Positions 1-6,210 of a DNA stretch of 6,950 nucleotides are shown in pieces. This stretch comes from Gemmatimonadota bacterium (GTDB lineage: Bacteria > Gemmatimonadota > Gemmatimonadetes > JACCXV01). Within the stretch, counting starts at the first letter, position 1, and each line of letters starts with the position of its first letter. Both the position numbers and the translations under genes were made by a program. The notes under the pieces are model-generated. The model saw nothing but the letters and a program-made list of their open reading frames with translations, was not told where the DNA came from and ran no database searches. Location: contig JACCXV010000066.1 of the NCBI GenBank assembly GCA_013696835.1, positions 1 through 6,950 of the forward strand, in the 5' to 3' direction.

Positions 1-313
1 GAGCACTGCCGAGCGGGAGCGCAAACGGGGTCGCCGCGAGCGCCGTCAGGGACGAGGCGCTGCACTGGCCGAGACAGTGGCACGAATGGTTTGCGGAGTC
101 CTGTCCCGACCGCTCCGGCACGGCAGCCCCGTGCGCGTGCACGTGGGCCCCCGCGCCCACGGCTTGGGGCAGCGCGTCGTGCTCGAGACAGGCGTGGAGC
201 GCCAACGGCTCCGCTATGACGAACGCCAGCCACAGTCCGAGCAGACCCGTGAAGGAGCGTGCGGCGAGGGTTCGGCGCAGGCGCGAACCTAGCGTGACCG
301 GGCTGCGGATCAC
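1..313 (-). CDS. Secreted small His/Cys-rich protein, partial (C-terminus beyond the left edge)
   Basis: Reading the minus strand from a GTG at 313-311 gives an open frame of 104 codons that runs off the window. It starts MIRSPVTLGSRLRRTLAARS, a basic n-region. A hydrophobic stretch follows (about residues 21-34, LLGLWLAFVIA) and then ALHA before Cys42, so export by a signal peptide or an N-terminal membrane anchor is likely. Beyond it the chain is rich in His (H40, H45, H57, H59, H61) and carries a C-x-C-x3-C cluster preceded by His (H76, C78, H79, C80, C84). This suggests a metal-binding or disulfide-bonded periplasmic protein. I do not recognise a named family; a metal role is inference from composition. 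Start choice: a GGAG lies only 2 nt before the GTG, which is tight, so the exact start is uncertain. It is divergent from ggt with 140 bp between. The plus-strand reading of this stretch (77-292) has no protein-like features, whereas this frame has a signal sequence and motif. Confidence 0.62.
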   Translation of the reverse strand, partial: MIRSPVTLGSRLRRTLAARSFTGLLGLWLAFVIAEPLALHACLEHDALPQAVGAGAHVHAHGAAVPERSGQDSANHSCHCLGQCSASSLTALAATPFALPLGSA

Positions 314-387
314 AACTCCGGCCGGCTCACAACCCGCCCGTCCGTGACATCGCAGCCGCGAACCAGCCGGCCCCGCTGCCGGCGCGA

Positions 388-416
388 TTGCCGCTGCACC
401 CCGACCACGGTAGACT
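388..416 (+). promoter_or_regulatory. Predicted sigma70-type promoter of ggt
   Basis: TTGCCG at 388-393 and TAGACT at 411-416 are separated by exactly 17 bp, a good match to the housekeeping -35 (TTGACA) and -10 (TATAAT) hexamers. Transcription would begin near 423, about 30 nt ahead of the ATG at 454. The TTG at 388 is also the first possible start of the ggt reading frame, but it coincides with the -35 element, which argues for initiation at 454 instead. Confidence 0.5.
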
Positions 417-453
417 AGCCAGCCACCTCACAGCGTCCTCCGGCCTCGCTCTC

Positions 454-2511
454 ATGCCTTCCATTCCCCGCCTCGGGCAGCCGCCTGCTCGAATCGCACG
501 ACGCACGACCCCCGGCCACGCGTTCGGCGGGGGCTGGATCCTCGTGCTCGTCTGCGCGCTGGGCGTCCATGCCTGCGTTCCCTCCTCACCACCCCGCGAA
601 AGAGCTGCCTCTGCCCCCAGGCCGGCCGAGACACCCGCGCCATCGCGCCCCGCGCCCGCGGATTCCGCGCCGCGACTTTCGGGAGGGCCGGGCGTGCCCG
701 CGGTCGCGGCGCATGCGATGGTCGTGTCGGAGCAGGAGCACGCGACGCGCGCGGGGCTGGAGATTCTGCGCGCCGGAGGGAACGCGATCGACGCGGCCGT
801 GGCCGTCGGGTTCGCGCTCACGGTGGTCTACCCCGAGGCGGGGAACATCGGCGGCGGCGGGTTCATGGTGATCCGGCTGCCGAGCGGCCGTGTGACGACG
901 TTCGACTACCGCGAGAAGGCGCCGCTCGGCGCGACACGCGACATGTACCTGGACCGCCGGGGTGATCCGGTCGAGGGGCTCTCCTGGGAGGGCCATCTCG
1001 CCGGCGGCGTACCCGGATCGGTGAAGGGCATGCTGACGGCGCTGGAGCGCTACGGCAGGCTGGATCGGCGGAGCGTCATGGCGCCCGCGATCCGGCTCGC
1101 CCGCGAAGGATTCCCGGTGCACGCGGGTCTCCTCTCGGGGCTCGAGAGTGACCGCGACCTCCTCTGCCGCTTCGCGTCCACGCGGGCGGTGTTCTTTCCC
1201 GGGCGACCCACACGCCCTAACGGGACAGCGCCCGGGGGCGCGCCGCGAACTACCTGCCTGCCCGCGGATTCGGCTGCCGCGGGATTGGGCCCCACCGCAC
1301 CGGCGCCGAACGACTCCGCCGCCCGGGAGCTGCCGCCGAACGTCACCCGGCGTGAGCCGTTTCGGGTGCCCGGAGGCCTGACCCGCAGCCTGGGCGTGCG
1401 CGCGGCCGGCGACACACTGCGCCAGCCGGACCTCGCCCGCACGCTCGAGGAGATAGCCGCCCAGGGGGAGGGAGCGTTCTACCGCGGCAGGATCGCGGAC
1501 CTGATCGTGGCCGAGATGCGCCGCGGAGGCGGGCTCATATCCAAGCGGGATCTCGCCAACTACGACGTGGTGGAGCGCGCGCCGGTCCACGCCCGCTACC
1601 GCGCGCACGAAGTCTGGTCGATGCCGCCGGCGAGCTCGGGCGGCGTGATCCTCGCCGAGATCCTCAACGTGCTCGAGCGCTTCGACCTGCGAGCGCTGGG
1701 GTTCCATACGCCGCGCAGCGTGCACGTGACGGTCGAGGCCATGCGGCGCGCCTACGCGGATCGCAACCGCTTCCTCGGCGATCCCGCGTTCGTGGACATG
1801 CCGGTCGAGACGCTCACGTCTCCGGCGTACGCGGAGGAGCTCGCCGCCTCCATCGACATTCTCCACGCCACCGCCTCCTCCGAGGTGCTCGCGGGGGCGC
1901 GTTTCCCGTCAGCGACGGAGTCCAGCCAGACCACGCACTACTCGGTGGTGGACAGCCTGGGCAACGCGGTGGCCGTCACCACGACCCTGAACGGCGGATT
2001 CGGATCGGGGGTCGTGGTGGAGGGTGCGGGGTTCCTGCTGAACAACGAGATGGACGACTTCACGATCAAGCCCGGCGTGCCGAACGCGTACGGGCTCGTG
2101 CAGGGCCCGGCGAACGCCATCGAGCCCGGCAAGCGCATGCTCTCAGCCATGACGCCCACGATCGTCACGCTCGACGGCGAGCTCCTGCTGGTCGTCGGGA
2201 CGCCTGGCGGATCCACCATCATCACGACCGTCGCCCAGGTGATCTCCAACGTGATCGACCACGCGATGCCGCTCGAGGAAGCCGTGGCGGCGGGGAGATT
2301 CCATCACCAGCACCTGCCGGACGCCATCTTCGTCGAGCCGGGGGCGTGGAGCGAGGAGACGATCCGCAGGTTGCGGGCGATGGGGCACGAGGTGCGGGTG
2401 CGCGGATCTGCGTCGGGCCGCGTGAACGCCATCCTGTACGACGCTGGCGCAGGGACGTACCGCGGCGTGGCCGACCCCCGCTCCTACGCGGGACTGGCAG
2501 CCGGGTTCTGA
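454..2511 (+). CDS. ggt: Gamma-glutamyltransferase (glutathione hydrolase), lipoprotein-type proenzyme
   Basis: This is an N-terminal-nucleophile enzyme that cleaves gamma-glutamyl bonds of glutathione and conjugates in the periplasm. From ATG 454 it is 685 aa. A basic n-region, a hydrophobic run (about 28-38) and VHAC with Cys41 suggest a lipoprotein signal; a Pro/Ala-rich linker reaches residue ~75. The large subunit has DYREKAP, whose Arg153 matches the glutamate-carboxylate-binding Arg114 of E. coli. Thr493 in QTTHYSVVD is the self-cleavage nucleophile, giving a 193-aa small subunit (190 in E. coli). That subunit has NNEMDDF (E532, D535), a lid loop with Tyr546 and the oxyanion Gly585-Gly586 in TPGGS. 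Oddities: a Pro/Ala/Thr-rich insertion at about 253-318 absent from E. coli GGT, and Ala565 where E. coli has Ser463. The frame is open upstream to a TTG at 388, but the predicted promoter lies there, so 454 is preferred although no clear Shine-Dalgarno is visible. The 3' end overlaps otsB tail to tail. Confidence 0.95.
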   Translation: MPSIPRLGQPPARIARRTTPGHAFGGGWILVLVCALGVHACVPSSPPRERAASAPRPAETPAPSRPAPADSAPRLSGGPGVPAVAAHAMVVSEQEHATRAGLEILRAGGNAIDAAVAVGFALTVVYPEAGNIGGGGFMVIRLPSGRVTTFDYREKAPLGATRDMYLDRRGDPVEGLSWEGHLAGGVPGSVKGMLTALERYGRLDRRSVMAPAIRLAREGFPVHAGLLSGLESDRDLLCRFASTRAVFFPGRPTRPNGTAPGGAPRTTCLPADSAAAGLGPTAPAPNDSAARELPPNVTRREPFRVPGGLTRSLGVRAAGDTLRQPDLARTLEEIAAQGEGAFYRGRIADLIVAEMRRGGGLISKRDLANYDVVERAPVHARYRAHEVWSMPPASSGGVILAEILNVLERFDLRALGFHTPRSVHVTVEAMRRAYADRNRFLGDPAFVDMPVETLTSPAYAEELAASIDILHATASSEVLAGARFPSATESSQTTHYSVVDSLGNAVAVTTTLNGGFGSGVVVEGAGFLLNNEMDDFTIKPGVPNAYGLVQGPANAIEPGKRMLSAMTPTIVTLDGELLLVVGTPGGSTIITTVAQVISNVIDHAMPLEEAVAAGRFHHQHLPDAIFVEPGAWSEETIRRLRAMGHEVRVRGSASGRVNAILYDAGAGTYRGVADPRSYAGLAAGF

Positions 2512-3281
2512 GGCAGGTCGCCGCCGAGCACGCGCAGGAAGTCGTACACCTCCTCGGGTCCCTCGGCCCGATAGCGAGCGTGACTCTCGCCCTCCCCTAC
2601 CTTCACCGTGAAGCCCTCCGCCACCTCGCGGAACACGCACTCGTCGGTCACGTCGTCGCCGGCGTAGAAGACGTTCGCGGGTAACGCGCCCCAGCGCTCG
2701 AGCAGGAGCCGCAGAGCGCCCGCCTTGTCCCAGTCCACAGCGGGCCGCACCTCCACGGATGCCTTGCCTGGATGCAGGCGAAGAAGGTCCCCGCCCGCGG
2801 CCGGCTCGCCGAGGAGCTTGCCCAGCTCGCGCAGCAGGCCGTCCCGCGCAACATCGGAGCGGATCTCGGCCAGATGCACCGTCGCCGTCAGGCCCTTGTC
2901 CTCGACGTTCACCCGCGGCAGCGCGCACGTTGCCGCGGCGAGGCGCTCCAGGAAGGCCACGAGGCTCTCACGCCAGCGCTCGGCGTCCGGAATGCGCCAC
3001 CCCTCCAGCTCCAGCCCGTGGTTCCCGACGACGGGTATTCCGTCGACACCCACCCGCAGCGAAGCGTCGGCGCAGCAGCGGCCAGACAGCACGACCAGTC
3101 GCACCCGCGGCAGCCGAGACGCCTTCGCGAGCACGCGCCTTCGAGCGGGGGTCAGCCGTGCGTGGTCGGGGTCAGGCACGATCTCGGTGAGTGTCCCGTC
3201 ATAGTCGAGCGCCACCACGGCGGGATCGGCCGTCAGAAGGGCACGGACGATGGCCGCCGTGTGATCCCTGAGCCTGGTCAT
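2484..3281 (-). CDS. otsB: Trehalose-6-phosphate phosphatase
   Basis: OtsB hydrolyses trehalose 6-phosphate to trehalose and phosphate, the second step of the OtsAB pathway, in the cytoplasm. The 265-aa product is the usual length for this HAD-superfamily enzyme. Motif I is DYDGTL (residues 26-31) with nucleophile Asp26 and acid/base Asp28. Motif II is LSGR (65-68), followed by GNHGLEL (86-92), typical of trehalose phosphatases. The cap region spans roughly 95-180. HPGKASVEVRP (170-180) carries the conserved Lys173 and Glu177, and motif IV is GDDVTDE (208-214) for Mg2+ binding. The ATG at 3281 overlaps the otsA stop as ATGA, so translation is probably coupled to otsA; only a weak GGGA precedes it. 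The same frame continues open upstream inside otsA but without protein-like sequence. The last 28 bp overlap the 3' end of ggt on the other strand. Confidence 0.96.
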   Translation of the reverse strand: MTRLRDHTAAIVRALLTADPAVVALDYDGTLTEIVPDPDHARLTPARRRVLAKASRLPRVRLVVLSGRCCADASLRVGVDGIPVVGNHGLELEGWRIPDAERWRESLVAFLERLAAATCALPRVNVEDKGLTATVHLAEIRSDVARDGLLRELGKLLGEPAAGGDLLRLHPGKASVEVRPAVDWDKAGALRLLLERWGALPANVFYAGDDVTDECVFREVAEGFTVKVGEGESHARYRAEGPEEVYDFLRVLGGDLPQNPAASPA

Positions 3282-4867
3282 TCCCGCGGAGGGACCGCGG
3301 CAGCCCTGGGCGGCACCTCGACGCGGGGGGTAGGGGCGGAGCGAGGGTCTTCGCCGTGGGGGCGCGAATGGCCGAGATCGAGCGCCTCGCGTGCCGCTTC
3401 GAAGAAGTCCGCGATCCAGCGGTACACGTTGCCCTCCTCGAGCCGATCCTGCATGCGTCTCATGCGCTCGCGCTTCTCGGCAGGGTCCATGGAAAGCGCC
3501 CTGCGGATGTCCTCCGCGAAGCCCTCGACGTAGAACGGATTGACGATGAGCGCCTGGTCGAACTCCTCGGCCGCCCCGGCGAACTCGCTGAGGCACAGGA
3601 CGCCGGTCCCTTCCACCTGCGCCGCCACGAACTCCTTGGCCACCAGGTTCATGCCGTCCTGCAGCGAGCTCACGATGGCGACGTCGGCGATGCGGTAGAA
3701 GGCCGCGAGCTCCGGCGGCGATGCACCGTTGGGGATGTAGAGGATGGGCTGCCAGTCCGGACGTTCGAACGAGCGGTTCAGCCTCTCGACTGCAGCCTGG
3801 ACGCGCCGCTGCAGCTCGGCGTAGGCGGGGATCTCGGTCCGGCTCGGCGCCCCAACCTGGATGAACGTGAACGTGCCCACGAGCTCCGGGTGGCGCGTGA
3901 ACAGGATCCTCAGGGCGTCGATGCGCTCGAGGATGCCCTTCGAGTAATCCAGGCGGTCCACGCCGATCCCCACCCGGCGTCCGGCCAGGCCGAAGCGCGC
4001 GCGGAGCTCGGTCACGCGAACGTCGGTGTCGGGGCTGCTGGCCAGATGCCTCATCGACTCGGCGTCGATCGAGATGGGCAGGGCGCGCAGGGTCGTCACG
4101 TGCCCGCGGTGGATCACGGCCCGCTTGCGAGGATCGACGAGCGCGTCCAGGTCCTGCTCGCAGCAACGGATGAAGTTGTCCACGAAGCTCTCGAGGTGGA
4201 ACGCCAGCAGGTCGTTCGCGAGCAGACCCTCGAGCAGCTGGCGGTGGTTGGGGCAGACGCGGAAGGTGTCCCACGCGGGCCAGGGGATGTGCCAGAAATG
4301 AGCAATCAGGCTCGCAGGCCTGCGGCGCCGGATCAGCTCGGGAGCGAGGGCCAGATGATAGTCGTGCAGCCAGATGAGGGTGCGCTCGTCCGGGGCCTGT
4401 TCCAGCACCGCGGCGGCGAACTTTCCGTTCACGTCGCCGTAGGCCTTCCAGAAGCGGTCCCGGAAGCGGACGTGCTCGAGCAGGTTGTGACACAGCGGCC
4501 ACAGGCTCTCGTTCGCGTAGCCGTGGTAGTAGTGGCGAACCTCGTTTTCCGTCAGCCGGACGCGCCGTACCTCGTACGTGTTGCGATCGGCTCCGGGCGG
4601 AGCCTGAAGGCGGGTGGGCAGCGGCGAGGCCGCCGCGCGGCCACGCGGCGAGCCCGTGGGTTGGCTGCCCCATGCGATCCACGTCCCCCCCATGGCCTGC
4701 ATGACCGGGTCCAGGGCGGCCGTGAGCCCGCCGGCCGGATGCGACCAGGAGACGGTGCCGAAGTCGTCCACGCGGGGAACGTATGGCTCACGATTCGAGA
4801 CGACCGTGAACGGCGTGTCGCCGAAGAGCGCCCGGTACGTCTCGACCGAACCGTCGGCTGTGGTCAT
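3278..4867 (-). CDS. otsA: Alpha,alpha-trehalose-phosphate synthase (UDP-forming), GT20 family
   Basis: OtsA transfers glucose from UDP-glucose to glucose 6-phosphate, giving trehalose 6-phosphate for OtsB. The 529-aa protein keeps residues matching the E. coli OtsA active site: Arg26 in SNREPY, the Gly46-Gly47 loop, Trp63, Asp169 in HDYHL, His193 in WHIPWP, Arg305 and Lys310 in DRLDYSKG, and Asp404/Glu412 in DGMNLVAKE. It is longer than E. coli OtsA (474 aa); a Pro/Arg-rich tail after about residue 495 looks disordered. SNREPY and WHIPWP differ from the common SNR and HIPFP forms; related GT20 enzymes such as glucosylglycerol-phosphate synthase also have REPY, but the linked otsB favours trehalose. 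Start: the ATG at 4867 has GGAGG 5 nt upstream (4877-4873). An in-frame GTG at 4885 would add six residues but has no comparable site. The stop overlaps the otsB ATG. Confidence 0.95.
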   Translation of the reverse strand: MTTADGSVETYRALFGDTPFTVVSNREPYVPRVDDFGTVSWSHPAGGLTAALDPVMQAMGGTWIAWGSQPTGSPRGRAAASPLPTRLQAPPGADRNTYEVRRVRLTENEVRHYYHGYANESLWPLCHNLLEHVRFRDRFWKAYGDVNGKFAAAVLEQAPDERTLIWLHDYHLALAPELIRRRRPASLIAHFWHIPWPAWDTFRVCPNHRQLLEGLLANDLLAFHLESFVDNFIRCCEQDLDALVDPRKRAVIHRGHVTTLRALPISIDAESMRHLASSPDTDVRVTELRARFGLAGRRVGIGVDRLDYSKGILERIDALRILFTRHPELVGTFTFIQVGAPSRTEIPAYAELQRRVQAAVERLNRSFERPDWQPILYIPNGASPPELAAFYRIADVAIVSSLQDGMNLVAKEFVAAQVEGTGVLCLSEFAGAAEEFDQALIVNPFYVEGFAEDIRRALSMDPAEKRERMRRMQDRLEEGNVYRWIADFFEAAREALDLGHSRPHGEDPRSAPTPRVEVPPRAAAVPPRE

Positions 4868-4870
4868 CGA

Positions 4871-4877
4871 CCCCTCC
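4871..4877 (-). promoter_or_regulatory. Ribosome binding site deciding the otsA start
   Basis: On the minus strand GGAGGGG sits just upstream of the ATG at 4867, with GGAGG spaced 5 nt from it. It supports this ATG over the in-frame GTG at 4885, which would place the Shine-Dalgarno inside the coding region. Confidence 0.7.
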
Positions 4878-4890
4878 GCGGGCACGACGA

Positions 4891-4915
4891 AGGGCCCGCT
4901 TCACAGGCGGGCCCT
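4891..4915 (-). terminator. Perfect 9-bp GC-rich hairpin ahead of otsA (terminator or attenuator)
   Basis: AGGGCCCGC (4891-4899) and its exact complement GCGGGCCCT (4907-4915) flank a 7-nt loop. Read on the minus strand, the stem ends 23 nt before the otsA ATG. There is no U-tract after it in either direction, so it would be a non-canonical terminator, which is not rare in GC-rich genomes. Its place leaves no room for an otsA promoter downstream, so an otsA transcript must pass through it. It may act as an attenuator, an RNA-stabilising structure, or a partial terminator of the CBS gene transcript. Confidence 0.5.
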
Positions 4916-4936
4916 CCGCAGTTCGTCACCCTTTCA

Positions 4937-4964
4937 CCGGATGCTCGTTCCCGATCGCATCCGG
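4937..4964 (-). terminator. Second hairpin after the CBS gene
   Basis: CCGGATGC (4937-4944) and GCATCCGG (4957-4964) form a perfect 8-bp stem with a 12-nt loop, beginning 21 nt after the stop codon of the CBS gene on the minus strand. No U-tract follows. It is a candidate 3' end structure for the CBS transcript, or, together with the hairpin at 4891-4915, part of a structured intergenic leader. A protein-binding palindrome is an alternative. Confidence 0.4.
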
Positions 4965-4985
4965 AGCCTCGTCGGTCGAGCGATC

Positions 4986-5957
4986 TCAGGTGAGCCGGCT
5001 CCAGAAGGAGCGCTTGCCCGAGATCTTCTCCAGAGCCTCCTGGAGCTGTTCGTCGTAGTCCGCCCGATTCGCGATGTCCCCCATGGAGATGATGCCGACC
5101 AGGCGATCGTCCCTGTCCACCACGGGCACGCGGCGGATCTGCTTGCCTCCCATGAGCTCGACCACGTCCGTCACGCTCTCGTCGGGCGTCACCGCCTCGA
5201 CGTCGTCCGTCATGATGTCCTCGATCTTGAGCTCGGTCAGCGCCTTGTCACCCGCGACGGCACGCACGACGAGGTCCCGATCCGTGACCAGTCCCTGGAG
5301 CTTGTGGTCATCGTCGACCACGGGGACGACGCCGACGTTCTCGTCCTTCATGATCTGCGCGACGTTCTTCAGCGTGCTCTGCTTGGTGACGGCCTTGATG
5401 CTGGTGGTCATGATCTCGCGAGCCGTGAGGGCTTCGCGCTGCCACCGGCCACGTCGCCCCGCGCGGTCGCGCTCACCGGTCTCCCGGTCGGTCTGGGGCC
5501 ACGGCTGCCGGCTCCCGGAGCTGCCCAGCCCGGGCTCTCCAGACCCGCTCCAGCCCCGCTCACCGGGGGTCTGGATCGACTCGTATTCGCGCGAGGCCGG
5601 AGAGCCGAAGCCCTGTTGGAGCCGCTCTCGATCGCTGCCGCTCTCCCGATCGGAGCGCTGGCCTGCGGCCCAACTGCCCCCGCCGCGCTGAGAGCCGAAT
5701 CCGCCCTGCGACTCCGATGCGCCCTGCAGCCGCTGGTTGATGCGACGTGTGGCGTTGGAGTAGAAGGACCCCGGGCTCGAGCCCTGACCCGAGGACGTGC
5801 CCTCACGGGCCCCGCTCTCCGTGCCCGGCACGCCGGTGCGCGATCCGCCCGTGTGCCCCGCACGCGCCGCGTCGGCCGTCGCGGCGACGCTCGAAGATCC
5901 AGCCCCCAGGCCCGACCGGGCCTGCCCCGTGCCTTTCTGCTCGTTCGTGTCCGACAT
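4986..5957 (-). CDS. Tandem CBS-domain protein with long disordered N-terminal region
   Basis: The 323-aa product has a Gly/Ser/Arg/Gln-rich low-complexity N-terminus (about residues 1-170, with repeated GFGS motifs at 86-89 and 116-119) and then two CBS domains forming a Bateman module. CBS1 spans about 180-235 (REIMTT to VVRAVA) with GLVTDRD at 222-228. CBS2 spans about 245-300 (EDIMTDD to DIANRAD) with GIISMGD at 288-294. In known CBS pairs the Thr/Ser and Asp of these motifs contact the ribose of AMP, ADP or ATP, so adenylate sensing is likely; the output is unknown because no catalytic domain is fused. A charged C-terminal helix (about 300-318) follows. Start: ATG 5957 has a strong GGGAGGTT (5969-5962) upstream. 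The frame remains open far upstream only as a GC artefact. It precedes otsAB on the same strand by 118 bp and is divergent from the gene at 6211. Confidence 0.88.
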   Translation of the reverse strand: MSDTNEQKGTGQARSGLGAGSSSVAATADAARAGHTGGSRTGVPGTESGAREGTSSGQGSSPGSFYSNATRRINQRLQGASESQGGFGSQRGGGSWAAGQRSDRESGSDRERLQQGFGSPASREYESIQTPGERGWSGSGEPGLGSSGSRQPWPQTDRETGERDRAGRRGRWQREALTAREIMTTSIKAVTKQSTLKNVAQIMKDENVGVVPVVDDDHKLQGLVTDRDLVVRAVAGDKALTELKIEDIMTDDVEAVTPDESVTDVVELMGGKQIRRVPVVDRDDRLVGIISMGDIANRADYDEQLQEALEKISGKRSFWSRLT

Positions 5958-5961
5958 TCGC

Positions 5962-5969
5962 AACCTCCC
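5962..5969 (-). promoter_or_regulatory. Ribosome binding site of the CBS-domain gene
   Basis: GGGAGGTT read on the minus strand lies 4 nt before the ATG at 5957 and is close to the ideal anti-16S sequence. It fixes the start, which would otherwise be ambiguous because the frame is open for about 960 bp more upstream. Confidence 0.75.
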
Positions 5970-6003
5970 ATGTAAGCGGATGAACTTGCCCGGGGTCGAA
6001 CAA

Positions 6004-6019
6004 AGCAGGGACTGTGCCA
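6004..6019 (-). promoter_or_regulatory. Candidate sigma54 (-24/-12) promoter of the CBS-domain gene
   Basis: Minus strand 6019 to 6004 reads TGGCACAGTCCCTGCT, against the sigma54 consensus TGGCACG-N4-TTGCW. The -24 block TGGCAC is perfect, the -12 block has TGC followed by T, and the GG-to-GC spacing is exactly that required. Two positions differ (A for G after the -24 block, C for the first T of TTGC). Transcription would start near 5993, about 36 nt ahead of the ATG at 5957. No activator-binding repeats could be picked out with confidence upstream, and no bEBP gene lies in the window. Confidence 0.45.
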
Positions 6020-6210
6020 GCCGCAACCACGACACGCCAAGAGCTTGCGCCATCGTGACTCTCCAGGCCACGCAAAAAGTACATGGCTGCTCGGACGTTC
6101 CGGCCGCTCGGCGCCGGGGTCTGTCCCGGGCGGGTCGGCGCGGCCTATCTTCAGGTTCCCCAGCCCCCGCGGGGTCCTCGTTCTCCCACGGTCCCGTGAG
6201 CACTCCGGCC

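Larger units (their letters stand above)
5958..6210. other. Divergent intergenic region between the CBS gene and the EEP-family gene
   Basis: This 253-bp stretch separates two divergent starts. It holds the sigma54-like element and ribosome binding site of the CBS gene on the minus strand. On the plus strand a TATCTT at 6146-6151 could be a -10 element for the gene at 6211, but no convincing -35 lies 16-18 bp upstream. I see no RNA gene or repeat in it. Confidence 0.5.

Noticed and set aside
77..292. Small plus-strand ORF of 71 codons
   Set aside because: No motifs or signal; the minus strand here has a signal sequence and Cys/His motif in a continuous frame.
586..1866. A 426-codon minus-strand frame
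   Set aside because: It is antisense to ggt and has an Arg/His-rich translation with no family motifs; a composition artefact.
3282..4682. Extension of the otsB frame upstream into otsA, which might suggest a fusion
   Set aside because: The added translation is Arg/Pro-rich out-of-frame otsA sequence; the ATGA junction and normal OtsB length support a start at 3281.
3356..4993. A 545-codon open frame on the plus strand
   Set aside because: It is antisense to otsA, whose motifs are unmistakable. The translation is rich in Arg, Gly, Val and His without recognisable motifs, as expected from GC-biased third positions.
6035..6050. Short imperfect palindrome CAAG-AG-CTTG as an activator site for the sigma54-like promoter
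   Set aside because: Arms are only 4 bp and flanks do not extend the symmetry, and it is too close to the -24 element for a typical enhancer site.
6123..6151. Possible sigma70 promoter for the EEP-family gene, with TATCTT as -10
   Set aside because: The -10 is reasonable, but the sequence 16-18 bp upstream does not resemble a -35, so it is mentioned only within the intergenic entry.
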